In this document: one piece after another, positions 22,937 to 33,808 of the stretch | Numbering within the stretch: position 1 is the stretch's first letter | Layout of the letters: each line of letters opens with the position of its first letter | Assembly: GCA_001599935.1 (NCBI GenBank) | Contig: BCIJ01000028.1 | Coordinates: forward strand, 163,965-227,964 | Direction of reading: 5' to 3' | DNA length: 64,000 nucleotides | Source of the DNA: Holtermannia corniformis | Taxonomy: Eukaryota > Basidiomycota > Tremellomycetes > Holtermanniales | Translations under genes and position numbers: made by a program | Notes under the pieces: model-generated | Told to the model about the DNA's origin: nothing | Database searches by the model: none | What the model saw: only the letters and a program-made list of their open reading frames with translations

Positions 22937-25067
22937 ATGTCAGAGTCACCAGCACAAGGCAAGCGACACAAGCTGCGCAACGGGGCCGCCTGCTCGCACT
23001 GCCGGACCTCCAAGAACAAGTGTTGTCGGTCAGACACTGGCGGGGCAAAGTGCACTCGGTGCGAGACGTACGAGCTCGAGTGTGATGCGACCCAACCGCT
23101 CGCTCCGCCGGCAAGGGTTCGGACCGTCAAGAGGAAGCGGTCGGCCTCGCCATCGCACCCAGGTCCATCGAGAGCGTCGACGGTCGCGAGCCAGAACCCA
23201 GCGTGGCTGCTGGACAAACCGCTCCACGTCGATGAGGAAGAGTTTACCACTCTGGATGGGCACTTTGCCGGACTGTACCACATCCCGCAGGACATGTGGT
23301 GGGCTCCAGCACTGCTGCTCGACAGCTTGATCACCCAGAGGGAGCAGATCATCCGCGGTCATGAAGACCCGGATGGCGACCGGATCGAACCGCGGGCGTG
23401 GTACCGCTGCATGGAGATCGAGCTCGTCGCAGAGCTCGACGACGACCTGGTGGGGCTCGTGAACCAAGTGTACGTCGAGTCTGTATCGGTCATGCTGACT
23501 TTAGGCTGCGCGACCAGCTATCTGCCTGGCAGCCTCACCGCCCGCGTCTCACGGCCAGTCACCCTCCGACCTCGCGTTTGTACCTCTACACCCTGTTGCT
23601 GCTTGCCTGTCGACACACGCCCGAGGCGTTTCACTCGACCACCCGGTCCGTCCTGGAGAAAGCGACCGAGCGCGAGCTGCTGCAGACCGTGCTGCACTCT
23701 ACCTCGCCCTCGATCGAAACGGCTCTCGGTCTGGAACTGCTCGCTCGCTGGCTGCCTCTCAAAGGCGACGGCGGTACTCTGATCGACTTGGCCGTCACGA
23801 CGGCGGAAAAGGCAGGCTATCGGGAGCAAGCCGCTCTCAGAGTGGTCGACGCCCGGCGCCGTGGACGCGATCCAGGCATAGATCTCGAGCGTGCAAGGGT
23901 TTGGTATGGCATCAAGCTGTCTGCCGTCATGTAAGTCTGGCCCAGCGTGCATGGCTGACAGCAGCATCCACTACGGCCTCGGCGGCAACCTCGACCTCTC
24001 ACCCTCGACCATCCTGACTGAAGCTCTTGGCCGACTCGACCTGACGACGCCTCGAGGCTTGCAAGACTGCCAGTTGTTGATCCACTACCGTACAATGGAG
24101 TACTGCGTGACGGCCGTGCGCACGATCCAAGACCACGTCGCGGACCCAATCGTGACCCGGTCGACGGTCGACAGCATTACCGGATACGCCAAGGCGACGC
24201 TGAACGAGATTTCCGAGCTCGCAGACCACGTCCCGGGCGACGGCAGCGTGATCTCGGCCCTGTCTGCCGACGTGATTGCGTGCCAAATCTGGCTGCTGAT
24301 CATGCTCAACCGTCGGTTCGCCCACTTGTTCCTCGCCGAGCTCGACGCGAATCCAGAGACCAAAGACAGTCTCGGCTCGAGTCGGATCAAGACGGACGGC
24401 TGGGTCGACACGGTCATCCACAGCGGCCAAGCGTTCCTCGACCCGTGCTGCGAGCTCATCCACCTGGTGGGTCACTGTCCGATGAACGCGGCTGATGGCA
24501 GCGACACGCCATGGGCGATCCCAACGCGAATCACCCGCTCGGGCCGTATCGCTGCTGGCCGGCGCACGCTCTGCACCAAGTCGCGCTCGGGTTCATGACG
24601 CTCATCCTCGCCCAGATCACTTCGTGAGTGCACCACGCGCAGACGGTGCTGACGGCAGGTTCCAATACAACAACAGCGGCCACGGCATGGGTCCGAGATC
24701 GCACTATTTCGACCTGATGCAGGCTGAAGCCAAGACGATCCTCGATGCGTCTCAAGCCCCGATCGCCGATGTGATTGACAGCCTGCACGAGGTCTGGCAA
24801 CGGCGCAAGGATGCCACGGGCCGGTACTTTCGCGACAAGGCGCGCAAGAGGGAGCTCGCGAGGCAGCAGCGTCTGGCCGTGAACGACCCTTCGCCCTCGG
24901 TGCACTCGAGCGGATCGAGCGCAGACCCGATGCTTGGCCCGCTCTTTGGCTCGCCTCACGATCTCGCGCCGGGGCAGACGATTGCGACGGGCCAGACGAT
25001 TGACGCTTGGTTTGAGACGATCTTTGCTGGCATGGACGGGAGCGTGTTTGGGCAGTGGCAGGGTTGA
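22937..25067 (+). CDS. Zn2Cys6 fungal transcription factor
   Basis: Residues about 17-51 form the binuclear zinc cluster: CSHCRTSKNKCC, then CTRCETYELEC, giving six cysteines in the expected spacing. A basic KRKRS linker follows. The middle part (LYLYTLLLLACRHTPEAFHS and GIDLERARVWYGIKLSAVI) has the helical character of the fungal-specific regulatory domain. The C-terminus has a charged helix (RRKDATGRYFRDKARKREL) and an acidic/aromatic end (DAWFETIFAGMDGSVFGQW) that could activate transcription. Target genes are unknown. It is divergent from the RTA1-like gene, with about 390 bp between starts. Introns split it into five or so exons. Confidence 0.85.
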
Positions 25068-25182
25068 TGTCACGTAGCGTAGTCGATCGTCGTGTGAGAG
25101 CCAAGGATGGTGAGAGCACAACCACTGGGATCCGCGGGTTTGCCACCAGCTGCATCACCGTCTGCTCTTGTCAACATCCACC

Positions 25183-26712
25183 ATGAGATTGACCATCATT
25201 GCACCCGACAATGTGTACGAGCTCGAGGTCGACTCGGAAATGGTCGTGCGCGACATCCGCGCTCTCGTCCAAGCCGAGGTCGGTCCGGTCACCGAGATCC
25301 AGCTGATCGTTGCAGGCCGGTGTTGCTGCTGGCGACCAGGTGTTGACGACGGATGAAGGCCACACGCTGGCAGACGGTAGCAGCACGCTCCAACACTATG
25401 GGCTGAGAGGACAGAGTGGGACGCTGTTTCTGACGCTTCGGTGAGCGGTGAGCCGCGAGCGCCGAGACTGACTCATCCAAGCCAACCGCAACCGACCGCT
25501 TCGAGCTCGCGGCTGCAACCCAACGCGTCTCACCCCGAAACAGACGCTGAACGCATGCGCCTGCAAGCCTTGGGCGATCCGCAACTGATGGATCAGCTCC
25601 GCCAGACGCAGCCTCAGATTGCCGATGCGATCCAAGATCCCGACCGGTTTCGCGAGATGATGGCCACGGTCGAGCAGCAGCACGAGAGCGTGCAGCACGA
25701 GAAGAATCGCCAGGTCGAGGTTGGTCGGCTCGGTCCGTGGTCGAGCTGACAAGCAGGCTTTGAATGCCGACCCGTATGACATCGAGGTGAGTCTTGTGCC
25801 TACAGGCTCGGCTGATTGTGCAGGCTCAAAAGAAGATTGAAGAGGCCATCCGGCTCGAAGCTGTGCACGAGAACATGGCGCACGCGATGGAGTTTTCAGT
25901 GCGTGCTGTTTGCGTCGACGACGCTGACGCTCGCAGCCGGAAGCGTTTGGCAACGTCACCATGCTCTACATCGACGTCGAGGTCAACGGCCACAAGGTCA
26001 AGGCGTTTGTCGACTCGGGCGCGCAGGCCACGATCAGTGAGTGTGCTCTCACGCTCCCAGCTGACTCGCAGTCACGCCTGAATGCGCCAAAGCTTGCGGG
26101 TGGGTGCTCCCTCGCGCGTTGCCAAGCCGCTCACACACACAGCATCATGCGCCTGCTCGACCGTCGGTTCGCTGGCATGGTCCAGGGCGTCGGGACCGGC
26201 ATGATCCTCGGCCGCGTGCACGCTGCTCAGATCAAGCTGGGCGATCTGCACCTCCCTGTCGCCTTTTCCGTGCTAGAGGTGGGTCCCGGCAGTCTATCGC
26301 CAACTGACATGTCCAGGGCAACACGGTCGATCTCTTGTTCGGGCTCGACATGCTCGTGCGTCCTGCCTACTGCTACACTGCTGATGGTTAGAAACGGCAC
26401 CAAGCGTGCATCGACCTCTCGACCAACTCGCTCCGGATCCAAGGCCGCGACATTCCCTTCCTCGCAGAGCACGAGCTGCCGGACAAGGCCAAGCGTGAGC
26501 CCGCGGCGAGTAGCTCCAAGTCGCCAGGCGAAGCTGTGACTACGCGTGCCGCGTTCCCAGAAGCTGATATCGCGACGGTGAGTGCGATCGCCGACGCCGA
26601 CGCCGAGTTGACGCCGCAGCTCATCGGCCTCGGTGCGAGTCGGCAACATGCGATCCAGCTGCTCGAAGCTGCGGGCGGGAGTGTCGAGGGCGCTGCATCG
26701 TTTCTGTTCTAG
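25183..26712 (+). CDS. Ddi1-type ubiquitin shuttle with retroviral-like aspartic protease
   Basis: The order is ubiquitin-like domain, retroviral-protease-like domain, UBA domain. The UBL starts [21 protein letters not shown] 37-nt intron (25279-25315) must be removed for it to continue as [15 protein letters not shown] and LFLTLR. The helical middle has [20 protein letters not shown]. The protease begins [20 protein letters not shown] with the catalytic DSGA triad and continues [18 protein letters not shown] and LLFGLDML. The UBA at the end reads [20 protein letters not shown]. Ddi1 cleaves heavily ubiquitinated proteins and delivers clients to the proteasome. The gene has about six introns, most of 37-60 nt. 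Confidence 0.9.
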
Positions 26713-26784
26713 CACTTGTACATAGCATTGTCCATACCGCACGCGTCCTAAGGTCACCCTGAACCACGGCTGCACGTCCACACC

Positions 26785-27728
26785 ATGAACGACCCGTACG
26801 ACGTCTTTACCGCTCGCAAGCTCGACGAGATGACGGGCCAGGACCGTGTCCGGGCGCTCAACAAGCAGAGGCAGCGGAAACGCAGAGCCCGGCTCAAGGA
26901 GGAGGTACGTCCCTGCGCTCGAGTCCTCGTTGACTTGGATAGAAAGAGCAAGCCGACGCCGGCCAGGCCAGCTATCCACCCTACACTGCCCTCGCGCCAT
27001 CCCCCGACTCGTCGCTGTATTCACCCACGGTCGTGCTCTACCCAGATCCACGCCTCAACAGTGCCCAGCTGCAGACGCCGTTCGAGCTGTACCCGGAGCG
27101 GCCAAGCAAGAGGGCCAGAGGGCTGCTATCGTCCACACCGCTCGTGACGCCTGTACCGCCGCCCAGGCTCGAGAGCTCGACAGCATCGAGCACGCTGGTG
27201 ACGCCGAGGGCGTTGGGCACGGCAGAAAAGGCAAAGCTGCTCGCGGCTTCACTCGTTCAAGCTCTTGGCTCGGCAGACAATGCGCAGCTCCGACGAAGCG
27301 TGCTGTCTAGCCTCGAGATGGACTGGGCAGAGATCCAAGGCTTGCAGGCGGATCTCGAGGGAGTGCTGCATGTCCACCTGGCCGCGCGCAAGTCCCAGGT
27401 GGGTAGCGAGAGCACGAGCAGGCCGTCCAAGCATACCCTCTCGATCCTCAACGCACCGCTGTACCGACCGCTGCCCGACTCGTACGCGACGCCTTGTCAA
27501 CCGATCCAGGCATTCCCCTCGCACCTCTCAACACCGACCCCTGCATCCCCAACACCCGGCACGGCGCTACAGCACCGAACCCACGCCCTCCCGCGCAACC
27601 TCGGCTTCACCATGCCCACCGCGACACCCGAGCGCACCCAGTGGACACCAGGCGTGCTCATGTCGGGCTATGCTACTGCTCCACGCGCCCGCCGGGACGA
27701 TAGCCCCGTAACGACTTTACGACATTGA
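26785..27728 (+). CDS. Hypothetical Ser/Pro/Thr-rich protein
   Basis: The first exon encodes MNDPYDVFTARKLDEMTGQD and then a strongly basic RQRKRRARLKEE segment. One 46-nt intron joins it to a long second exon. The second exon is low-complexity, rich in Pro, Ser and Thr, with many TP sites (STLVTPRAL, TATPERTQWTPGVL), and a helical middle (AASLVQALGSADNAQLRRSV). The length is about 300 residues. The basic N-terminus and TP sites would suit a nuclear CDK or MAPK substrate, but this is only inference and I recognise no family. Confidence 0.6.
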
Positions 27729-27857
27729 CGACGCTGCATCTCTACAGGCTATTTGCATTGGTACACGGCATAGACATGCATATTGGTGTGAGCTGGCGTG
27801 CTTGGCGAGCGTGAGCCGAGTTGGGTTGAGATCGCGAACAATGGGCAGTGCTTCGGT

Positions 27858-27988
27858 CGCAGCAGCATCAGCATCAGCAGCAGCAGCATCATCCGCATTA
27901 TTAGCAGCAGCATCAGTAGCAGCAGCATCAGCAGCATCAGTAGCACCTTCAGCAGCACCAGCACTAGTCGAAGCACCAGCAGCATCAT

Positions 27989-28020
<32 letters not shown>
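27858..28020. repeat. Imperfect CAG/CAT trinucleotide repeat
   Basis: About 160 bp of mixed AGC, ATC and CAT triplets lie just upstream of the RRM-like gene. In the forward frame shared with that gene they encode mostly Ser and Ile; in another forward frame Ala and Ser; on the reverse strand Asp and Ala. It is most simply a 5' UTR or intergenic microsatellite, though an upstream start near 27798 would place it in the protein. Confidence 0.85.
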
Positions 28021-28043
28021 CACAAAGCCAGGATCACTCCAGC

Positions 28044-30449
28044 ATGGCGTTTGCCACCCGAGATGCTCCACCAACGACCACCATCATCCGACTTTATCAC
28101 TCGTTCGATCCCTGTTCGCAGCCAGGAGCCGCTGTAGAGCGTGCAGAGGTGAGCAGTCTTTCGTGGATGAGACGAAAGAGGCCACGAGCTGATGTATGGT
28201 CCATCTCATGCAGACGCACAGACCTCGCCCAGCTGGTCTCGCCTTTCCGACAGCTGTCGCCTTCACCTTGTGCCGCCTCGCTCACCGCAGCATGCTCGAG
28301 ATCCACCCCACTCAACTCACCGGGTTGCCCGCCAAGCCCACCCCGACCGCGCCCAAGCAGATGCGTTCGATCGGCCTCACCCACGAACACGATGGGACGT
28401 GGGGTGGCTTGGTCGGGTGCACCGCTTGGGAGGCCAAACGCCGTGCGGTACTCACTCAGTGCGTGGTTGCTCGGCCCACGACTCGGCTGACGTCCAGCTT
28501 CCCTCGGCTGCTCCCCCCGCACATCCTCGAGCTCCGTCTCGGTGTCCTCGGTCCCGTCACGTCCGTCCGCATCCTCTCCATCGCAAGCCACCTCCCGCAG
28601 TACTTTAACGGCCACAACATTACCCACTATGCGATTGTCGACTTTGCGCACCCGTCCAGCCTCGAGCTCTTGATCGAGCAAGCCGCCGCCGCCCAAGACC
28701 GTCACGAGCCCTCGGCGATCCCCAATGCGTTCCGCGTTAACGTTGATACCGATCTGCGAGGCGGGACCGTGTGGGACAAGTGGCAGGCGTGGGATGGCGA
28801 GCTGCTCGTCGCCAGGGTCCAAGAAGGCAGGCTGCTTCCGGTTGATTGGGTCAAAGTGCGCGGCTCGCCGTCGACGCTAGCCGCCAGCGATACGCGCACG
28901 ATCCACCCGTTGCCGAGAAGGCCATCATCCCCTAACGATCTTCCGCATGACCCTTCCGATCTCATGCCTGTGCGCGTCTCGACCACTCGTAAGCGTCCGG
29001 AGCGTCCGGTCGTGCCACAGCGCACCGAAGCATCCAAACGCCTCGCCAGCCGTGCGCTTGACAGTCTCTCGCCGAGCCAGTCGGCCCACCCGCTCGCAGG
29101 CGCAAAGCCGTTCATGACCGCGTTGAAAGACGCCATCACGCGCGCCGAGTCTCAGTCCGGCTCTACCGCTATCACAACTCGCACACGCGAGCCGCCGAAA
29201 GACGTCGGGTAAGCCACGCCGCCACAAAGCCAGCTGACAAGCAGGGCCAAGCCTGAGCCAGCATCTCACGAACCCAACACCCCGCCGCAGCCCACGAGTA
29301 AAGACTTTTGGAGCCGCTACTCGTTGTCACCGATCGAGCGCGAGCACCCAGACGAGCGCGAGCGCCGGCGCGAAGCCAACCTGGAACGCGCAGCACGCCG
29401 TCGCCGTCGTGAAGCGTCCAAGCGGCGCTTGCCCAGTCCCGAGCCGTCTCCCTCGCCAAAGCGCAGCAAGCTGGCGATCAGCCGCAACAAGCGGCCTTGG
29501 CGCTCGCCGCCTGTCGTGGTGGATGACGCTAGCGAGGGCGAGACGGAGCAGTGGACAAAGCACTGTGTGGTGAGGCGCAAGGTGGATTTGACGGCGGGCA
29601 GGCCAAGGGAGACGGCGGCAAAGGAGCACAGGACGGTGGTCACGACCGAGGCGCACAAGCCGAGTGAGTGATGCGACGTTGGCAACGCTGACACGCAGTG
29701 GTTGAAAGCGTCAAGCCGGCACCGCACGGCCTAACCCTCGACGCGTCGGCCGCCAAGCGCAGCATCATCATCCGCAAGTGAGTCCCCTTGCAACGACCCA
29801 ACCAACACACGCAGCGTCGCAAAGACGGCTACGGCCGACATGCTCCGCCAGTACTTTGCCCAGGTACGTCTGCACCAGCACCACCGCGCTCACACACAGT
29901 ACGGTCCCGTCGCCGCGTGCCGCGTGTTGGTCGCTCCCCACGCACCGAGTGGACTGCGCTCGATCGGCCGCTACGCCGTCGTCACGTTTGCGTCTGGGCT
30001 GTCGCTCCGCATGATGGCTCGCCATTTCACCCCGGACGACGGCGCCACCGGCCGCGGCTGCCTGCTCAAGACGCTGCCTCTGACACTGCCTGCTGACGCT
30101 CGCACCGTCCTGGGCGGGTGGCAGGGCCAGTACTTTTCCGTCGCCATCATCGACGACCCGAAGAACATTGTCCCTGCCAGCTGGCTCGCGCCGGGCAACG
30201 CGCTGCAAAAGGCCCAGGCGGGCAGCTCGACGCCGAGGCGCATGCCGGTCATGTGCGTCGACTGTTGGGTGCCAGGCTGACGCTCACAGGGACGCCGCTA
30301 GCCCCTCGTCCCTCGAAGCCGACGTCGAGTCCCTGCTCGCGTCCATCATCCCGTCGGAAGCGAGCCCTGCTGCGTCCCCTCGCCCGCCCAGCCTGTTCTC
30401 GCGCATGAGCATGTGGCGCTCGGCCGCGCTCTCGTTTCTCGAGAGGTGA
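28044..30449 (+). CDS. Protein with two RRM-like regions and a basic Arg/Ser linker
   Basis: The ATG at 28044 gives MAFATRDAPPTTTIIRLYHS. A first RRM-like segment has ELRLGVLGPVTSVRILS and HYAIVDFAHPSSLELLIEQ. A long charged linker follows (ERRREANLERAARRRRREAS). A second RRM is introduced by SIIIR, with MLRQYFAQYGPVAACRVLV and GRYAVVTFASGLSLRMMARH. The C-terminal part is variable and ends MSMWRSAALSFLER. An RNA-binding role in processing or transport is inferred from the folds; no specific orthologue is recognised. The frame is also open upstream through the triplet repeat to about 27798, so the N-terminus is uncertain. Introns include 29212-29246 and two more near 29665 and 29780. Confidence 0.6.
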
Positions 30450-30477
30450 ATGCATCCCGTTTAGTTGTACAGATGTA

Positions 30478-31414
30478 TCATACGTGTGATTGTGCGGGTT
30501 GCGAGTTGGCGTACTGCGACCAATCGATCGTCGACGGCTTGACCGACGGCGCGAGAGCGTGTTCAAGTAGCCGTATAGGTACAACGTCGTTGGGCTGGAT
30601 CAATCGATCGCAGTGGATCGACAACGCTCGGGGGATGTGTGACGGGCCGAGGTGGAAGTTGAGGCGGTGGGCAAGGAGGGTGTCTGTCAACTGGCGATCG
30701 CCAACGACGAGGATGTGCAGTGGTTCGCTCTGGGCTATCGGCGTCGGTCGTTCGGTACGTGTTGGCAGAGGGAGCGTTTTCGCTTTGCCCGACACGAGCA
30801 TGTCGACGTCTTGTAGCCCTTGCAGCTCGAGTCTCGGCGCCGTAGGGGTCTTGGACGTCGTGACCGCCTTGAGCGAGCCGGAAAAGTAAGCGATGATGTC
30901 GGCTGCACAGCCTGGTTTAAAGCGAGTGTGAAGAAGGACGGGAGCGCCGAGGTTGCGGGAAACGGCTTCGGCCTGGTCGTCAGCTCGGGACGGTTCGCAG
31001 GACTCACGCTTATACCGCCGTGGTCTTTGGCCGTGCCAGACGAGTTGGAGACGATGAGAACGCGGTTCGGGCCAAAGGTTCGTTTGAGGTGGTCCCATCC
31101 GGTCTGGCGTTAGCTCTGTTGCGACGGTGCAACTCACACTGAGCGGCGGATGGAGCGTATCCCTGTTCGGCCATGTCTGTTGTCAGCTTGCTACAGCTGC
31201 AGACCTACCAAGCAGTTGTCCTTGTCTACCACGACCGCGTTGTATCCTCTTTTCCGCAATCCTGGCCAATCGACGTCGGCGACATCTGGTCGTCAGCGGT
31301 GCGATGGCAACTCGACGCACTGGCGACACGCAGATCCGGCGTGATCCGCTGAGGCCGCAGCAGGGCACCGAGGTAGAGCAGCGCATTCGGCAGCTGCCTC
31401 GCGTTGACGTTCAT
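30478..31414 (-). CDS. GEP4-like mitochondrial phosphatidylglycerophosphate phosphatase (HAD family)
   Basis: The N-terminal exon is MNVNARQLPNALLYLGALLR. The next gives DWPGLRKRGYNAVVVDKDNC, containing the HAD nucleophile motif DKDN of the GEP4 group, then LTWPNRDTLHPPLS. The WDHLKRTFGPNRVLIVSNSS segment is the second HAD motif, and HILVVGDRQLTDTLLAHRL holds the metal-binding GDRxLTD. The enzyme dephosphorylates PGP to phosphatidylglycerol in cardiolipin synthesis in the mitochondrial matrix. An extra C-terminal tail of about 35 residues ends SQPAQSHV. The gene is convergent with the RRM-like gene, with 28 bp between them. Confidence 0.85.
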
Positions 31415-31611
31415 GGTGTGCAAGTTTACGCTGTCCAGGTTACGAGCAATGTGGTGATGTCACGATTCACATTCACTATATCTCTCTACTATTCTCTTGT
31501 CAAGCCATCCTAGACTCGTGCTCAAGCCGAAGCAGTGGCCGACGCACTCGCTGAGACCACCGCGCCGTTCTCACACGTCACCCCGCTGACCGTCGAGTTG
31601 TTTGGCTGCCG

Positions 31612-33070
31612 TCAGTTTCGCCGAACCAAGCCACAACGCACCAGGATGCCACCGGCACCATACGTCGGCGCATCGACCGTAAACTGGTCCGCCGCGTTGC
31701 CTTGGACATTCACCCGGCTATTAGAATAAACGTTGGTCGTGCCACACGCATCCGGCGCACTGCGGTCAGCGCGGTCAAGCGATCGCGACGTACTGAAGGT
31801 CGATATTGTTCAAGAACACGTTCCGACACGCGTTGATCGAGCACGAGAGCGCAGTGACGACGTTGCCATACTTGCCCGACGAGGTCCCGTTCTGGTTGGT
31901 AAAGTATACATCGGTGATTGACATTTCGCTCTGTCGTCAGCGCCATTCCGACAGCAGCACTCACGGGATTGGCCAAGCACTCGTCTGGCGTCGTCTTGTA
32001 GCAGTTGTCAATCGTGATCGGCGAGTCGTTGTTCTCGTGCACAAAGTTGGAAAAGACGATTTGCTTGACGTAGCCGTAGCCGCGGCCGGGTCCGCCCCAT
32101 GTCTGGCGTCAGCGGGTTCGGGTGGGAGGGCTCACCTTGATGCGGGGACCGTTTTCGGAATTGCGAATGGTCACGTTGTTGACGTAGATGTTCTCCACCA
32201 CGTCCTTGACGCCTTGGTACTCGCCGAGGGAGCCGACCGAGACGCCATGCTGCTATCAGCCGCGTCGACTCGAGTCGACTCACCGTGCCGTTGCACCAGA
32301 TGTTGCTGACAAAGATGTTGGTCGCGTTCGGCTTGAAGCTCACACAGTCGTCGCCGTTGTCGATGCGCAAGTCGTGCAGCGTGATCTGGTCGCTGTCGTA
32401 GATGTCCACCCCGTCCGTCTCGCGGTTCGACTCGCGCCCTTTGGCCCACGTGTTGGATCGCGAGCGGATGTCGAGGTCGTGGATGAGCACATTCTTCGAC
32501 GTGTGCACGAGGATGGTCCAGCGGGGAGACTGGCGGATGCTGATGTTGCGCAGGGTGAAGCCGTTGGCCTTGTATAGTAGGATGAAGTGGGGTGGGCGCA
32601 GTGTGTCGTTTTGGATCTGCCATCAGCGCGGTCGGAGCGAGTGAACCCACCCTCGCATCGTAAAACGTCTGGCCGTTGCCGTCGAGGAAGCCGCCGCCTT
32701 CGAACAAGACGTTGTCGCCGCCCAGCAGCCAAGTGACCGAGTTGGCCTGGTACGTCACGTTGAACGCATTGTCGCGCCAGTAGTCGATATCCGGCTTGAT
32801 GGTGATCCCGCCGTGCAGCTGGATGTGCGTGTCGACGAGGCCGGTCGTGTTGAGCTTGGTTGCGAGAGACAGGTTTTGGTCTTTGGGGATCACGACGGTG
32901 CGGCATGACTGCTGTTAGCTGGTTCAGGCGGGAGGCCTCACCTTGAACGCTTTCTCGATCGCGGGCGAGTCGTCCCCGCCGGAAGCGTAGAGCGTGCAGC
33001 CGTCGGCGCGTCGGCCGGGGACGGCGGCGAGGGTGAGGGAGAGGAGGGAGAGCGGTGCGAGTAGGCGCAT
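31612..33070 (-). CDS. Secreted GH28 polygalacturonase (exo-type)
   Basis: A signal peptide is evident (MRLLAPLSLLSLTLAAVPG). The beta-helix then shows the GH28 hallmarks: the first acidic motif as ETDGVDIYDSDQITL, where family members usually have NTD; IDNGDDCVSFKPNATNIFVS with the DD pair; THGVSVGSLGEYQG with the catalytic His; and GPRIKTWGGPGRG with the RIK substrate site. WRDNAFNVTYQANSV and FLDGNGQTFYDARV fit exo-polygalacturonases. A final 34-nt intron near 31788 leads to a short exon with APDACGTTNVYSNS. The enzyme releases galacturonate from pectin outside the cell, consistent with a plant-associated fungus. Codon use does not look unusual. Confidence 0.87.
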
Positions 33071-33808
33071 GGTGCTGGCGAGAGTAACATGTTGCGTGTT
33101 GCTCAAGTACCAGCTGCCGGCCCGCTCGAGCTATACCTCTCGGCCGGCCCGCACGATGCGTCAAGTGTCGAGTTGGGTCGGGTAGGAGTTGCACATGACG
33201 TATAGGCGGCGAGCGGGCCGGGATGCTAAGCTTAAGAGAGGCGTTGTGCTGTCGTATCTTGCGGGCCGGGCGATCATGAGGAGTAATTGCGGACATTGCG
33301 TTGGCTTGGCGTTGGGAATAGCGATGGCAGGTGAGGCGGAGTGGGTGAGGCGGCGGGTAAGGCGGTGGGTAAGGCGGTGGGTAAGGTGGAGTGGGCAAGG
33401 TGGAGTAGACAGCAAGGGCGTGGGAGATACCAAGGGAGTCGGGGAGGTGCAGGGAGAACTGGCGGCGCGCTCGTCGGGATCCCGTGTGATGTACGACGTT
33501 TCTTGATGGACAAGTCGACGCAATGTGTGTTGGAGATCAGGACGGCCTACAGCGAGGCTCGGATGTGCTGCTCGCTCTCGTATAACGCAGAGAATGGTCA
33601 AACGGCCATGGTGTCTTTGGCAGGAGGGCAGTCGCTAGCATTTCCTAACAAGCTGATAGCCTGACGGTAGCACCAGCTAGCAACCGTAGCTCTGGCTGCT
33701 AGCACCTGAACCCGTGCGAGTGCTAGACATTTGCTCGAGCGAATATCATAACGCTAGCAATAACCACCCATTCGTCTTGCTTCTGCTGCTGCCCTTTGAC
33801 CCACCACC
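33071..33808. other. Intergenic region with a 12-bp repeat
   Basis: This 740-bp interval lies upstream of both the polygalacturonase and the NDUFAF7-like gene. It contains about three imperfect 12-bp units (GGCGGTGGGTAA type) at 33349-33390. No credible gene is seen. It probably holds the promoters of both flanking genes. Confidence 0.6.

Noticed and set aside
27717..28100. An acidic/Ala-rich reverse-strand frame across the triplet repeat
   Set aside because: It is simply the translation of the repeat; there is no conserved sequence outside it.
32340..33398. A 352-codon reverse-strand frame rich in Pro, His and Arg
   Set aside because: It is the shifted frame of the GH28 exons, whose correct frame carries all catalytic motifs.
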